In this document: positions 42,042 through 50,112 of the stretch, in pieces
Numbering within the stretch: position 1 is the stretch's first letter
How the letters are laid out: every line of letters begins with the position of its first letter
DNA from: CAYLXC01 sp964387865
GTDB lineage: Bacteria; Patescibacteriota; Microgenomatia; Daviesbacterales; UBA10151
Direction of reading: 5' to 3'
DNA: 57,441 nucleotides
Assembly (NCBI GenBank): GCA_964387865.1
Contig: CAYLXC010000004.1
Coordinates: 1 to 57,441 of the forward strand
Made by a program: the position numbers and the translations under genes
Notes under the pieces: generated by a model
Databases searched by the model: none
The model's input: only the letters and a program-made list of their open reading frames with translations
Told to the model about the DNA's origin: nothing

Positions 42042-42984
42042 ACACCCGGAATACCAGTATTTGGATCTTTTAAAAGATATCATGAAAAATGGTGTTGACA
42101 AACCTGTATTTAATAATCCAGGAGTCCATATTAGATCTATTTTTGGAAGACAAATGAGATTCGACTTATCAAAAGGATTTCCGCTTCTTACAACAAAAAA
42201 AGTTTTTTTAAGAGGGATCATTCATGAGCTTCTTTGGTTTTTAAAAGGGGATTCCAATATTAAATATTTGGTTGATAACGATGTACATATTTGGAATGAA
42301 TGGGCATACAAAGGGTACAAAGGGGAAAGAAAAAATACTTCACCCTTAACTCAAGCCGAATTTATCCAAAGGATTAAAGAATTACCAGCAAGCCATCCTT
42401 TTGTAAAAAAATGGGGGGATTTGGGAAATGTTTATGGGGTTCAGTGGAGAAGATGGAAAACTTCTGATAAAAGAATTATTGACCAACTTGCATGGGCAAT
42501 AAGGGAATTAAAAACAACACCTTTTAGAAAATCAATTGTGGTTTCAGCCTGGAATCCGGAGTTTATTTATGAAATGGCATCACCTGGAAAATCCATGGCC
42601 CTTCCTCCATGCCATACACTTTTTCAGCTTAATGTTAATGATAAAAAGCAATTAACTTTGCAACTTTATCAAAGATCCGCAGATACATTTTTGGGAGTCC
42701 CGTTTAATATTGCAAGTTATGCTTTATTTACCATGATGCTTGCCCAAGTTGTGGGACTTAGGCCCGGAGAATTTGTTCATACTTTTGGTGATGTACATAT
42801 TTATAGTAATCACATGACCCAAGTAAAAGAACAATTAAAAAGGAAGCCCCGTCCTTTCCCAAAAATGAAAATAAATCCGCGCGTTAAAAATATTGATGAT
42901 TTTAAGTTGGAGGATTTTGAAGTGGTAGGCTATAACCCATATCCACCAATAAAAGGTGAGGTGACAGTCGTCGGTGGGTTCTAA
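42022..42984 (+). CDS. thyA: Thymidylate synthase
   Basis: 320 residues from ATG 42022, the long form with an insert near residue 95-125 (as in lactobacilli). Catalytic Cys in MALPPCHTLFQ, RSADTFLGVPFNIASYALF for dUMP binding, FGDVHIYSNHM. Makes dTMP with methylene-tetrahydrofolate, yielding dihydrofolate that the next gene reduces. A longer upstream frame was rejected because it runs back into the dUTPase-like gene. Confidence 0.95.
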   Translation: MKNNKSRHPEYQYLDLLKDIMKNGVDKPVFNNPGVHIRSIFGRQMRFDLSKGFPLLTTKKVFLRGIIHELLWFLKGDSNIKYLVDNDVHIWNEWAYKGYKGERKNTSPLTQAEFIQRIKELPASHPFVKKWGDLGNVYGVQWRRWKTSDKRIIDQLAWAIRELKTTPFRKSIVVSAWNPEFIYEMASPGKSMALPPCHTLFQLNVNDKKQLTLQLYQRSADTFLGVPFNIASYALFTMMLAQVVGLRPGEFVHTFGDVHIYSNHMTQVKEQLKRKPRPFPKMKINPRVKNIDDFKLEDFEVVGYNPYPPIKGEVTVVGGF

Positions 42985-43005
42985 TTTAGCACGACAAGGA
43001 ATATT

Positions 43006-43494
43006 ATGAATAAACCAAAGATATCCATGATTGCTGCAATTGCTTCCGGTAACAGGGCATTGGGAAAAAACGGGAAGCTCATTTATCATATTTCGGAAGA
43101 TCTGAAAAGATTTAGGAAAATAACAGAAGGACATGTTGTTATAATGGGAAGGAAAACGTTTGAATCCATCGGTCACCCTTTGCCAAATAGAGTAAACATT
43201 ATTATTACCCGTGATAAGAATTACCATGTGGACGGTGCAATTATTGTTCATTCCCTAGATGAAGCGATCCAAGTGGGTAAGGAAAAAGAAACAAATGAAG
43301 TATTCGTTATCGGTGGAGGACAAATTTACCAGGAAGCCATAAATATGGCAGATAAATTATACTTAACAATAGTAGATGGAAATCCGGATGCTGATACATT
43401 TTTCCCGGACTATTCTGAATTTAAAAAAATAGTTTTTGAAGAAAATCATGAGGCCGATGGATTAAAATACAAATTTTTAACCTTGGAAAGATAA
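43006..43494 (+). CDS. folA: Dihydrofolate reductase
   Basis: 162 residues, standard length. ISMIAAIASGNRALGKNGKLIYHISEDLKRFRKIT (folate site, with the acidic residue and the mobile loop), VVIMGRKTFESIG, and EVFVIGGGQIYQEAI. Regenerates tetrahydrofolate after thyA, 21 bases upstream, so the two form a cycle that also needs glyA and folD at the right end of the window. Confidence 0.95.
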   Translation: MNKPKISMIAAIASGNRALGKNGKLIYHISEDLKRFRKITEGHVVIMGRKTFESIGHPLPNRVNIIITRDKNYHVDGAIIVHSLDEAIQVGKEKETNEVFVIGGGQIYQEAINMADKLYLTIVDGNPDADTFFPDYSEFKKIVFEENHEADGLKYKFLTLER

Positions 43495-43565
43495 AGAAAT
43501 TGTGATGTTACGGTATTCAAGTTGCACCAAACCTAAAATTATTATAAAATTTCTACTGAATTATT

Positions 43566-43949
43566 ATGCCAGGAAAACTAAGACGATTAAAAAGAGAAAT
43601 ACATGAAGTTGAGAGACAGTTACGTCGATCGAGAGAGGATAATTTATCACAAAAAGGAGCCTTACAGATTGGGGAAGAATTACCTACTGAAAATTCTTAC
43701 AATCCAGTAACAGAAAGAATTTATGAACCCTTTATTGGTTCATCAGAATTTATGGCTTTGCCTTTGGAACATCAAAAAATCTTGAGAAGAGAATTTACAG
43801 CTATGTACAGTGGCGATATTGACCCTTTAAGAGAAATTTATGATGATGCTGTTAAAGCTCATGTTAACCAAGAGCATCTTCATAGGGCAACCATTGAAGG
43901 TATTCATCGGGTATCTGTGAATCCACTATCTCCAGAGCGACTTGGTTGA
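43566..43949 (+). CDS. Hypothetical protein ahead of rpsB
   Basis: 127 residues, highly charged. N-terminal helix (GKLRRLKREIHEVERQLRRSRED) could be a coiled coil; the rest is helical. No known family. Own promoter (TTGCAC, 17 bases, TAAAAT at 43545-43550). Its stop lies inside the -35 of the rpsB promoter. Confidence 0.5.
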   Translation: MPGKLRRLKREIHEVERQLRRSREDNLSQKGALQIGEELPTENSYNPVTERIYEPFIGSSEFMALPLEHQKILRREFTAMYSGDIDPLREIYDDAVKAHVNQEHLHRATIEGIHRVSVNPLSPERLG

Positions 43950-43974
43950 CATTTGATCTCTTGCGAGGTAAACT
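43946..43974 (+). promoter_or_regulatory. rpsB operon promoter
   Basis: TTGACA 43946-43951, 17-base spacer, TAAACT 43969-43974. Gives a leader of roughly 60 bases before rpsB. Confidence 0.8.
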
Positions 43975-43989
43975 TACACACATTACGCA

Positions 43990-44032
43990 CCCATAACTTC
44001 TAGAGTCTCTGACCGCATTTGTTATGGGGAGG
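43990..44032 (+). promoter_or_regulatory. rpsB leader hairpin masking the ribosome-binding site
   Basis: CCCATAAC (43990-43997) pairs with GTTATGGG (44021-44028). The right arm overlaps the GGGGAGG ribosome-binding site (44026-44032) of rpsB. The loop contains AGAGTCTCT. A site for feedback by S2 is plausible. Confidence 0.55.
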
Positions 44033-44042
44033 ATAAGAGACT

Positions 44043-44894
44043 ATGTTTAAAACTCCTTCATTGCAAGAGTTATTAGAAGCTGGTGTTCATTTTGGACACC
44101 AGGTTCGCCGTGGCCATCCAAGGATGAAACCATATATTTATGGAGTAAGAGAAGGAGTTCATGTTATAGATTTGACCCAGTCTGATAAATTTCTTAAGGA
44201 GGCTTGTGAATTTGTATATAACTTGGGAAAAGAGGGCAAAGTTTTGCTTTTTGTCGCAACCAAAAAACAGGCAAGACCGATTGTTGAGGATTCAGCAAAG
44301 AAACTTCAAGCCCCGTATTTGGTAGAAAGATGGATGGGAGGGTTTTTAACAAATTATGAAGAAATAAAGAAAAATATAAAACTTCTGAAAGATTTCAAAG
44401 AACAGAAGGAAAAGGGTGAGCTTTCCAAATATACTAAAAAAGAGCAGCTATTATTAGATAGAAAAATGGAAAAATTGGATAGAGATTTCAAAGGAGTAAT
44501 GGAACTTTTAGGTCTGCCGGATGCAATATTTGTAGTTGACGCGGTTTCTGATAATATTGCAGTTAAAGAAGCAAATAGATTAGGAATTAAAGTTGTTGCA
44601 ATTGCGGATTCAAATTGTAATGTTACACAAATAGATTATCCTATTCCGGGAAACGATGATGCTATAAAATCTATTAAGATTTTGGTAGAAGCTGTGGCAG
44701 GAGCATATGGGGAGGGTAAAAAGGAAGCTGGTAAAGTTGCAGCAAAGATTGCTAAAAAGGCATCCGCCGCTGCTGAAGCTCTGGAGGACAAGGAAAAAGA
44801 AGAAATACCAGAGGAATTGAAAGTAGAAGTTGCAGCAGCGGAAGAAATGGTAGAAAAAAAGGCGGTAAAGGAGGCAGAAAGAGTGGTGGAATGA
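44043..44894 (+). CDS. rpsB: Ribosomal protein uS2
   Basis: 283 residues. LQELLEAGVHFGHQVRRGHPRMKPYIYG and WMGGFLTNYEEIKKN, DAIFVVDAVSDNIAVKEANRLGIKVVAIADSNCNV are diagnostic. A 50-residue Lys/Ala/Glu-rich C-terminal tail is extra. Start of the rpsB-tsf-frr-rseP run. The only gene in the window with a long structured leader and a strong consensus promoter. Confidence 0.97.
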   Translation: MFKTPSLQELLEAGVHFGHQVRRGHPRMKPYIYGVREGVHVIDLTQSDKFLKEACEFVYNLGKEGKVLLFVATKKQARPIVEDSAKKLQAPYLVERWMGGFLTNYEEIKKNIKLLKDFKEQKEKGELSKYTKKEQLLLDRKMEKLDRDFKGVMELLGLPDAIFVVDAVSDNIAVKEANRLGIKVVAIADSNCNVTQIDYPIPGNDDAIKSIKILVEAVAGAYGEGKKEAGKVAAKIAKKASAAAEALEDKEKEEIPEELKVEVAAAEEMVEKKAVKEAERVVE

Positions 44895-45340
44895 ATATAG
44901 ATTTAATTAAAAAACTAAGAGAACAGACTGGGGCTGGGATTGCTGATTGCAAGGAGGCTTTGAAAGAGGCAAAGGGGAATATGGAAAAAGCAAAAGAGTG
45001 GTTAAAGAAAAAAGGATTTGAAAAAGGAGTTAGGAAAGGTGCAAGAGAAGTCAAGGCTGGGTTAGTAGATGTGTATTCCCATGGTGGTAAGGTTGGGGTT
45101 TTAGTTGAACTACTTTGTGAGACAGATTTTGTAGCAAGGACCCAAGATTTTAAATCTTTGGCGCATGAGCTTTCCCTTCAAATTGCATCCATGAATCCAT
45201 CGTCGGTGGAAGAGTTATTCGAGCAGGAATACATCAGAGATTCTGAGATGACAATAGACCAATTAGTTAAGTCAGTAAGCGGGAAGTTAGGAGAGAATAT
45301 ACAAGTAGGGAGGTTTGAGAGAATAGCGTTGGGAGAATAA
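44891..45340 (+). CDS. tsf: Elongation factor Ts, short form
   Basis: 149 residues against about 280 in E. coli. The N-terminal UBA-like domain and TDFVA motif (VELLCETDFVAR) that contact EF-Tu are intact; the coiled coil and second core half are missing, as in short EF-Ts of some lineages. Nucleotide exchange should still work. Overlaps rpsB by four bases. Confidence 0.93.
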   Translation: MNIDLIKKLREQTGAGIADCKEALKEAKGNMEKAKEWLKKKGFEKGVRKGAREVKAGLVDVYSHGGKVGVLVELLCETDFVARTQDFKSLAHELSLQIASMNPSSVEELFEQEYIRDSEMTIDQLVKSVSGKLGENIQVGRFERIALGE

Positions 45341-45346
45341 CTTTCA

Positions 45347-45901
45347 ATGGATCCAGTACTAAACGATGTAAACACCAAAATTGAAGCAACGATCCATCAT
45401 TTTAAGATGGAAATTGCTGGTATTAGGGCCGGAAGGGCAAACCCGGCTTTGATTGAAAATATTATGGTGGATACTTATGGCTCAAAAATGAAACTCATTG
45501 AGCTGGGGAATATCTCTGCACCTCAGCCAACTCTTTTAACAGTTCAGGTTTGGGATGCATCAATTTTGGATAATGTTATAAAAGCAATTCAGGAAGCAAA
45601 TTTGGGACTAAATCCATCAAATGAAGGAACATTAATCCGTTTACCAATTCCTCCGTTAACTTCAGAGAGAAGAGAGGAGTTTACAAAACTTTTGCACCAA
45701 AAGATAGAGCAAGCGAGAGTTGAAATAAGACAAATTAGACAGGATTTTAGGAATAATTGGAAAAGTGAGCAGGAAAAGGGAACTTTTGGTGAAGATGAAT
45801 TTTTCAGAAGAGAAAAATTATTACAAGAACTTGTTGATAAGAAAATTTTGGAGGTGGAAAGTTTGGGAAAAGCTAAGGAAGAGGAATTGACTCAAATATA
45901 A
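45347..45901 (+). CDS. frr: Ribosome recycling factor
   Basis: 184 residues, full length. IRAGRANPALIENIMVDTYGSKMKL and IRLPIPPLTSERREEFTKL are family signatures, then the long helical domain. Splits post-termination ribosomes. It follows tsf directly; pyrH, which usually sits between, is absent here. Confidence 0.97.
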   Translation: MDPVLNDVNTKIEATIHHFKMEIAGIRAGRANPALIENIMVDTYGSKMKLIELGNISAPQPTLLTVQVWDASILDNVIKAIQEANLGLNPSNEGTLIRLPIPPLTSERREEFTKLLHQKIEQARVEIRQIRQDFRNNWKSEQEKGTFGEDEFFRREKLLQELVDKKILEVESLGKAKEEELTQI

Positions 45902-45909
45902 TTCTTATA

Positions 45910-46998
45910 ATGATTATATCTATTATAATCTTTATTTTTACACTTCTTGTTCTAGTCCTAATCCATGAGTTAGGTCATTTTTTAATGGCTAAAAGATTTG
46001 GGATAAAAGTTGAGGAATTTGGATTTGGTATTCCTCCCAGAATATGGGGTAAAAGAGTAGGAGAAACAATTTATTCCATAAACGCTTTACCTATTGGCGG
46101 ATTCGTAAGACTTTTGGGTGAAGATGAAGTTAATAAAAATATTTTAGAAAATCCCCGATCTTTCGCACATAAAAGTGTTTATCAAAGGATTTTGGTTGTA
46201 ATTGCTGGGGTGATAATGAATCTAGTTCTTGCCTGGGTTATTTTTTATACAGTCTTGCTTTATCAAAATTTCAGAATTATTTATCCAACAATTGAGCAAG
46301 GAGTATATATAGGACATGTTGAGAATAATTTTCCTGCCGAAGCTGCTGGTGTAATGGTTGGAGACAAGGTGCTAAAAGTAGATGAAAAAGAAGTTAAAGA
46401 ATTTGAAGATGCCAGAAATTTTATACGTGAGAAAAAAGGACAAGCAGTTACTTTGACTCTATCTAATATTGAAGGTAAGGATGAAAAAGTATTAACAGTT
46501 ACTCCAAAAAAAGTGGAAGGAGAAGATTATCTGATAGGTGTTGGTTTCTCTCCTGTTGCTATAAAACAATACCAAACAACTTTGGAAAAAGTTTTCTCAG
46601 GGGTTACCTATTCTTGGGATTTAACAAAGGTTACTTTTCAAGGATTGGGGAAGCTAATTTCTGATATTGCAGAAGGGAATTATAAAGTTGCATCTCAATC
46701 AGTTTCGGGTCCTGTTGGCCTTGCAAATGCCAGTAATAATATTTTGAGCGCAGGTAAGGAAGCTCTTCCATTTTATCTTTGGTTTGTAGGGGTAATATCT
46801 TTGACATTAACCATTTTTAATGTTTTACCAATTCCTGCTTTGGATGGAGGGAGGCTTCTATTTCTGGTAATAGAGGCAGTTACAAAAAAAAAGGTTAGGG
46901 CAGAAGTTGAGAGAATTGTTCACCAAGTAGGCTTTGCCCTGCTTCTAACATTGGCACTACTTGTGACTTATTCAGATATCCGCAAGATGCTTCCTTAA
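45910..46998 (+). CDS. rseP: RseP-like site-2 protease
   Basis: 362 residues. HELGHFLMAK catalytic zinc motif in the first helix (21-30), PDZ domain (AGVMVGDKVLKVDEKEVKEFEDA), NVLPIPALDGGRLLF third-ligand motif, four helices. Intramembrane protease of the sigma-E/RsgI pathway type; substrate unknown here. The second M50 protease of this window (the first, at 11332, lacks PDZ). Confidence 0.93.
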   Translation: MIISIIIFIFTLLVLVLIHELGHFLMAKRFGIKVEEFGFGIPPRIWGKRVGETIYSINALPIGGFVRLLGEDEVNKNILENPRSFAHKSVYQRILVVIAGVIMNLVLAWVIFYTVLLYQNFRIIYPTIEQGVYIGHVENNFPAEAAGVMVGDKVLKVDEKEVKEFEDARNFIREKKGQAVTLTLSNIEGKDEKVLTVTPKKVEGEDYLIGVGFSPVAIKQYQTTLEKVFSGVTYSWDLTKVTFQGLGKLISDIAEGNYKVASQSVSGPVGLANASNNILSAGKEALPFYLWFVGVISLTLTIFNVLPIPALDGGRLLFLVIEAVTKKKVRAEVERIVHQVGFALLLTLALLVTYSDIRKMLP

Positions 46999-47105
46999 TA
47001 TGTTAAAACTGTACTGTTTGATATAACTGCTCAATATAGTCATGGAATAATCTTGCATCTGCTTGCACTGCCCTAAATAAATTTATATTTTGAAAAAATA
47101 TACTT

Positions 47106-47141
47106 GGTTACAATAAATCGCTATAGCGATCCATTGTAACC
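47106..47141. repeat. 36-bp nested palindrome upstream of the Cas2/PaaX-like gene
   Basis: GGTTACAAT and ATTGTAACC arms enclose a perfect 14-bp palindrome ATCGCTATAGCGAT. Positioned about 28 bases before the start codon, over the -35 zone of a TAAACT -10 (47146-47151): operator or mobile-element end. Confidence 0.75.
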
Positions 47142-47168
47142 TAGATAAACTAAGAATGTTGCAAAATA

Positions 47169-47726
47169 ATGAACAATAAAAAGTTATTTACTATTGAGGT
47201 CCTGAAAGTTCTTGCTGTAAGTGGAATTTTAATCGGCTCCGCCGCTCTACCGACTTTACCGATGGCAGTAAGCGGTGCTGTCAAAATCTGGAAGAATATA
47301 AACAAAAAGGATCTAGGACGAATAATTAAACGTTTAGAAAAGCAGGAAATGATTTCCATTAGGGAAAATAATAGTAAAATAGCTATTGAAGTTACAGAAA
47401 AAGGAAAAAGAAGATTACTTGAGTATGATTTTGAAAATATAGAATTAAAATCTGGAAAGAGAGATGGAAAATGGAGATTAATTATTTTTGATATACCGGA
47501 AGAAAAGAAAAGCTCAAGAGATGTTTTTAGAAGGAAACTTCTTGAACTTGGAATGATTCGTTTGCAGGATAGTGTTTGGGTTAGTGCTTTCCCTTGCAAG
47601 AATGAGATTGACTTCTTAACTAATTTCTTGGAGATTTCTAAGCATATTACGATAATATCAATTGATAAAATAGAAAGCGGCGAACAATTAATTTGGAAGA
47701 AATACCAAGATTTTGGGGACAATTAG
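47169..47726 (+). CDS. Winged-helix protein with Cas2/PaaX-like C-terminal domain
   Basis: 185 residues. N-terminal hydrophobic stretch (13-36), a winged-helix part (LGRIIKRLEKQEMISIRENNSKIAIEVTEKGKRRLLEYDF), then a ferredoxin-fold segment (WRLIIFDIPEEKKSSRDVFRRKLLELGMIRLQDSVWVSAFPCKNEIDFL) shared by PaaX-type regulators and Cas2. The first strand ends in D-I-P where Cas2 has its catalytic Asp. No CRISPR array or other cas gene is near, so a regulator is the better guess. Flanked by strong palindromes on both sides. Confidence 0.75.
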   Translation: MNNKKLFTIEVLKVLAVSGILIGSAALPTLPMAVSGAVKIWKNINKKDLGRIIKRLEKQEMISIRENNSKIAIEVTEKGKRRLLEYDFENIELKSGKRDGKWRLIIFDIPEEKKSSRDVFRRKLLELGMIRLQDSVWVSAFPCKNEIDFLTNFLEISKHITIISIDKIESGEQLIWKKYQDFGDN

Positions 47727-47740
47727 TCGCGGTCGCGACT
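47725..47740. repeat. GC-rich hairpin after the Cas2/PaaX-like gene
   Basis: AGTCGCG and CGCGACT arms with a two-base loop, overlapping the stop codon; GTAACCT follows, as it does at the upstream palindrome. Confidence 0.65.
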
Positions 47741-47758
47741 TTATGTAACCTGAAATTT

Positions 47759-47788
47759 TTGACAAACAAGAATATTTAGTAGTAATAT
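47759..47788 (+). promoter_or_regulatory. Promoter of the T-box operon
   Basis: TTGACA 47759-47764, 18-base spacer, TAATAT 47783-47788. Transcription should start near 47795, giving a leader of about 145 bases. Confidence 0.65.
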
Positions 47789-47794
47789 TAAAGA

Positions 47795-47942
47795 GTAAAA
47801 GCGATGAAAGAGTTTCCCGCTCTGGAGCTGAATGCGACGAGCATTTCCGTTTGTAACGTTATAACTTATATCAAGAAGTAACTAAGGTGGTACCACGAAG
47901 TCTTCACCTTCGTCCTTAATAAAGGAAGAGGTGAATTTTTTT
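47795..47942 (+). promoter_or_regulatory. T-box riboswitch controlling csaA-proS
   Basis: The conserved T-box AAGGTGGTACCACG is at 47884-47897. The antiterminator is fully canonical: AAGG (47884-47887) pairs with CCTT (47914-47917), TGGTACC forms the seven-base bulge for the tRNA 3' end, and ACGAAG (47895-47900) pairs with CTTCGT (47908-47913). The base after TGG is T, fitting a discriminator A. The competing terminator follows. Upstream (47795-47880) must hold a short stem I; a hairpin AGAG-TTTCCCG-CTCT (47808-47822) has a CCC in its loop, but the specifier codon cannot be assigned with confidence. By context the ligand should be uncharged tRNA-Pro. Confidence 0.88.
47903..47942 (+). terminator. 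Intrinsic terminator of the T-box leader
   Basis: TTCACCT (47903-47909) pairs with AGGTGAA (47929-47935), CCTT with AAGG inside, then seven T (47936-47942). The right arm contains the AGAGGTG ribosome-binding site of csaA, and the TTG start overlaps the T run. Confidence 0.88.
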
Positions 47943-48273
47943 GGCAAATATAGATGATTTCTTAAAACTTGATATTAGAGTTGGTAAAATACTTAAAGTT
48001 GAAGATTTTCCTGAGGCAAGAAAGCCTTCATATAAACTTACTATAGATTTTGGTGAGGAGATTGGTATCAAACATTCTTCAGCACAGCTGGTGGATTTAT
48101 ATACAAAAGATGATTTAGAGGGTAAACTAATCTTAGGAGTTGTTAATTTGGAGCCAAGGCAAATTGGACCATTTGTGTCAGAAGTTTTAACAACAGGAGT
48201 GCCGAATGATGGACACAAATGTATACTAGTAGTACCAGATAAAGATGCGCCTTTAGGATCAAAGTTATATTAA
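47941..48273 (+). CDS. csaA: CsaA-like tRNA-binding protein
   Basis: 110 residues. EMAP/tRNA-binding OB fold: FLKLDIRVGKILKVEDFPEARKPSYKLTIDFGEEIGIKHSSAQL, VNLEPRQIGPFVSEVLTTGV, PDKDAPLGSKLY, matching CsaA rather than the MetRS C-terminus. TTG start at the end of the terminator T run, with AGAGGTG eight bases upstream. Shares the T-box with proS, so its dose follows proline charging if the ligand is as inferred. Confidence 0.85.
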   Translation: MANIDDFLKLDIRVGKILKVEDFPEARKPSYKLTIDFGEEIGIKHSSAQLVDLYTKDDLEGKLILGVVNLEPRQIGPFVSEVLTTGVPNDGHKCILVVPDKDAPLGSKLY

Positions 48274-48283
48274 CTAAGTACAT

Positions 48284-49711
48284 ATGAAATCTATTACAAA
48301 AAAATCTGAGGATATCTCTGGTTGGTATAATGATGTGATTGAGAGGGCTCAGCTTGCTGAGCATGGACCAGTCAGAGGCACTATGATTTGGAGGCCAAAA
48401 GGTTTTTCTCTTTGGGAGGCAATCCAAAAGAATTTGGATGTAAAAATTAAAGATTTGGGTGCCCAAAGTGTTTATTTCCCGCTTTTTATTCCACACTCCT
48501 TTTTATCAAAAGAGAAGGCGCATGTAAAGGGATTTGCTCCAGATTTGGCAGTTGTTACTCACGGTGGTGGTGAAAAATTAAAAGAGCCTTTGGTTGTCCG
48601 TCCAACTTCTGAAACCATAATGTATGATGCTTTTTCCAGGTGGGTTCAATCTTTTAGAGATTTGCCGCTTGTGATAAACCAATGGTGTAATGTGGTCAGG
48701 TGGGAAAAACGGCCATATTATTTTTTAAGAACAACAGAATTTTTATGGCAGGAAGGACACAGCGCTCATGAAAATAATGATAACGCCCAGAAAATGGTGG
48801 ATGACGCTCTAAAAATGTATGTTGATTTTTACAAAGATGTTTTGGGGCTTTACGGATATGCAGGCAGGAAATCTGAGTCAGAAAAATTTCCGGGAGCTGA
48901 TGCAACTTATACATATGAAATCTTAATGCCTGATGGGAAAATTGTCCAAGGCTGTACTTCCCACAATTTGGGTCAAAATTTTGCCAAAGTATTTGATGTT
49001 AATTTTCAAGATAAAAATGGACAGGAGCAGTATGTTTTCCAAACTTCATGGGGACTATCCACAAGATCAATTGGTGCAATGATTTTAGTTCATGGAGATG
49101 ATAATGGTCTCATTTTACCTCCTTTGATTTCTCCAATTCAAGTTGTAGTAATTCCAATAATCACTAAAGCTTCAGACCAAAAGGGAATCAATGATTTGGC
49201 ACACAAGGTTTATGAACTTTTGGAGAGTTATAACATACGGGTTAAATTGGATGATAGCGATCAATCTCCGGGTTGGAAGTTTAATCAGTATGATTTAGAA
49301 GGAGTACCTGTAAGAATTGAAATTGGTCAATCAGAAGCAAAAGACAAAAAAGTTACTATAAAGCCAAGAGATGGAAGTCCAAAGCTAACTTTAGGATTAG
49401 ATGAGTTGGGAAGTGAGATAGAGAAAGTTTTGCACGATATACAGATTAACCTTTTTGAAAAATCAAAGCAATTTACTTCGGATAATACTAGGCAAGCTGA
49501 TAATTATGAAGATTTTAAAGAAATAATGAATACTGCCCGCGGTTTTATAGAAGCTTTTTGGTGTGAAGATAAAAATTGTGAAACAAAAATAAAAGAGGAA
49601 ACAAAAGCAACAACAAGATGTTTGCCTTTGGATGCAATTGAGGCGAATGGGAAATGCGTTTACTGTGGAAAAGAAGCCAAATTCCGCTGGCTCTTCGGCC
49701 AATCTTATTGA
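48284..49711 (+). CDS. proS: Prolyl-tRNA synthetase, archaeal/eukaryotic type
   Basis: 475 residues. Class II motifs: motif 1 around VYFPLFIPHSFL, motif 2 NVVRWEKRPYYFLRTTEFLWQEGHSAH, motif 3 STRSIGAMILVHGDDNGL. Anticodon-binding domain and a C-terminal zinc-type extension (CEDKNCETKIK, CVYCGKEAKFRWLFGQSY), as in the archaeal/eukaryotic class without the bacterial editing insert. Second gene of the T-box operon. The family difference from bacterial ProRS means the T-box probably joined it secondarily, or the type arrived by transfer into a T-box locus. Confidence 0.95.
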   Translation: MKSITKKSEDISGWYNDVIERAQLAEHGPVRGTMIWRPKGFSLWEAIQKNLDVKIKDLGAQSVYFPLFIPHSFLSKEKAHVKGFAPDLAVVTHGGGEKLKEPLVVRPTSETIMYDAFSRWVQSFRDLPLVINQWCNVVRWEKRPYYFLRTTEFLWQEGHSAHENNDNAQKMVDDALKMYVDFYKDVLGLYGYAGRKSESEKFPGADATYTYEILMPDGKIVQGCTSHNLGQNFAKVFDVNFQDKNGQEQYVFQTSWGLSTRSIGAMILVHGDDNGLILPPLISPIQVVVIPIITKASDQKGINDLAHKVYELLESYNIRVKLDDSDQSPGWKFNQYDLEGVPVRIEIGQSEAKDKKVTIKPRDGSPKLTLGLDELGSEIEKVLHDIQINLFEKSKQFTSDNTRQADNYEDFKEIMNTARGFIEAFWCEDKNCETKIKEETKATTRCLPLDAIEANGKCVYCGKEAKFRWLFGQSY

Positions 49712-49932
49712 TTTTAGGCTTCTATTCTGCTAAAGTCGTTTTCCAAATGTTCTTATTTCAATTTAAACCGTATCAACTTCGGATATTTTCTTCCTGGTTT
49801 ATTAATCTTTCTGCGGGCTGGTTTGCTTCCATATTCTTTTTGTTATCTCAGCCATGGTTACTTATACTAAGCATCCTGCTGTCTATTATTTGTTTGTATA
49901 CCTCTGTTATAATAGAAAAGAAATTAAGATAA
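49708..49932 (+). CDS. Small membrane protein coupled to proS
   Basis: 74 residues from TTG 49708, whose last two bases begin the proS stop (TTGA overlap). Two or three hydrophobic helices around FQFKPYQLRIFSSWFINLSAGWFASIFFLLSQ. The longer in-frame ATG at 49654 lies inside proS and is less likely. Family not named; the composition does not look random and the overlap argues for a real gene. Confidence 0.55.
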   Translation: MILGFYSAKVVFQMFLFQFKPYQLRIFSSWFINLSAGWFASIFFLLSQPWLLILSILLSIICLYTSVIIEKKLR

Positions 49933-49934
49933 AT

Positions 49935-50075
49935 ATGAGAATTACTGATATTGATTTAACAAATACTACAGCTATTGCGCAGTTAACAACTGTTTTATTA
50001 ATAATTGCTTTTTTATTGGCTTTTATTGCTTATAACCGTACTGATAAAAATCTAAAATCCCGTAAAAAGGTGTGA
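49935..50075 (+). CDS. 46-residue single-pass membrane protein
   Basis: MRITDIDLTNTTAIAQ, one transmembrane helix (LTTVLLIIAFLLAFIAY), then a basic tail (NRTDKNLKSRKKV). Two bases after the previous gene's stop. A TATAAT (49908-49913) upstream could give its own transcript. Function unknown. Confidence 0.45.
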   Translation: MRITDIDLTNTTAIAQLTTVLLIIAFLLAFIAYNRTDKNLKSRKKV

Positions 50076-50104
50076 TTGATTTTAGGAACATTCTCTGTTA
50101 AACT
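50076..50104 (+). promoter_or_regulatory. Promoter of the gene at 50113
   Basis: TTGATT 50076-50081, 17-base spacer, TAAACT 50099-50104, eight bases to the ATG. Very like the tig promoter 880 bases downstream. Confidence 0.65.
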
Positions 50105-50112
50105 ATGGGGTT

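Noticed and set aside
47150..47722. 190-codon minus-strand open frame
   Set aside because: Antisense shadow of the Cas2/PaaX-like gene, which has recognisable domains.
47169..47726. CRISPR-associated Cas2
   Set aside because: No repeat-spacer array or other cas gene anywhere in the window, and the N-terminal winged helix fits a PaaX-type regulator better.
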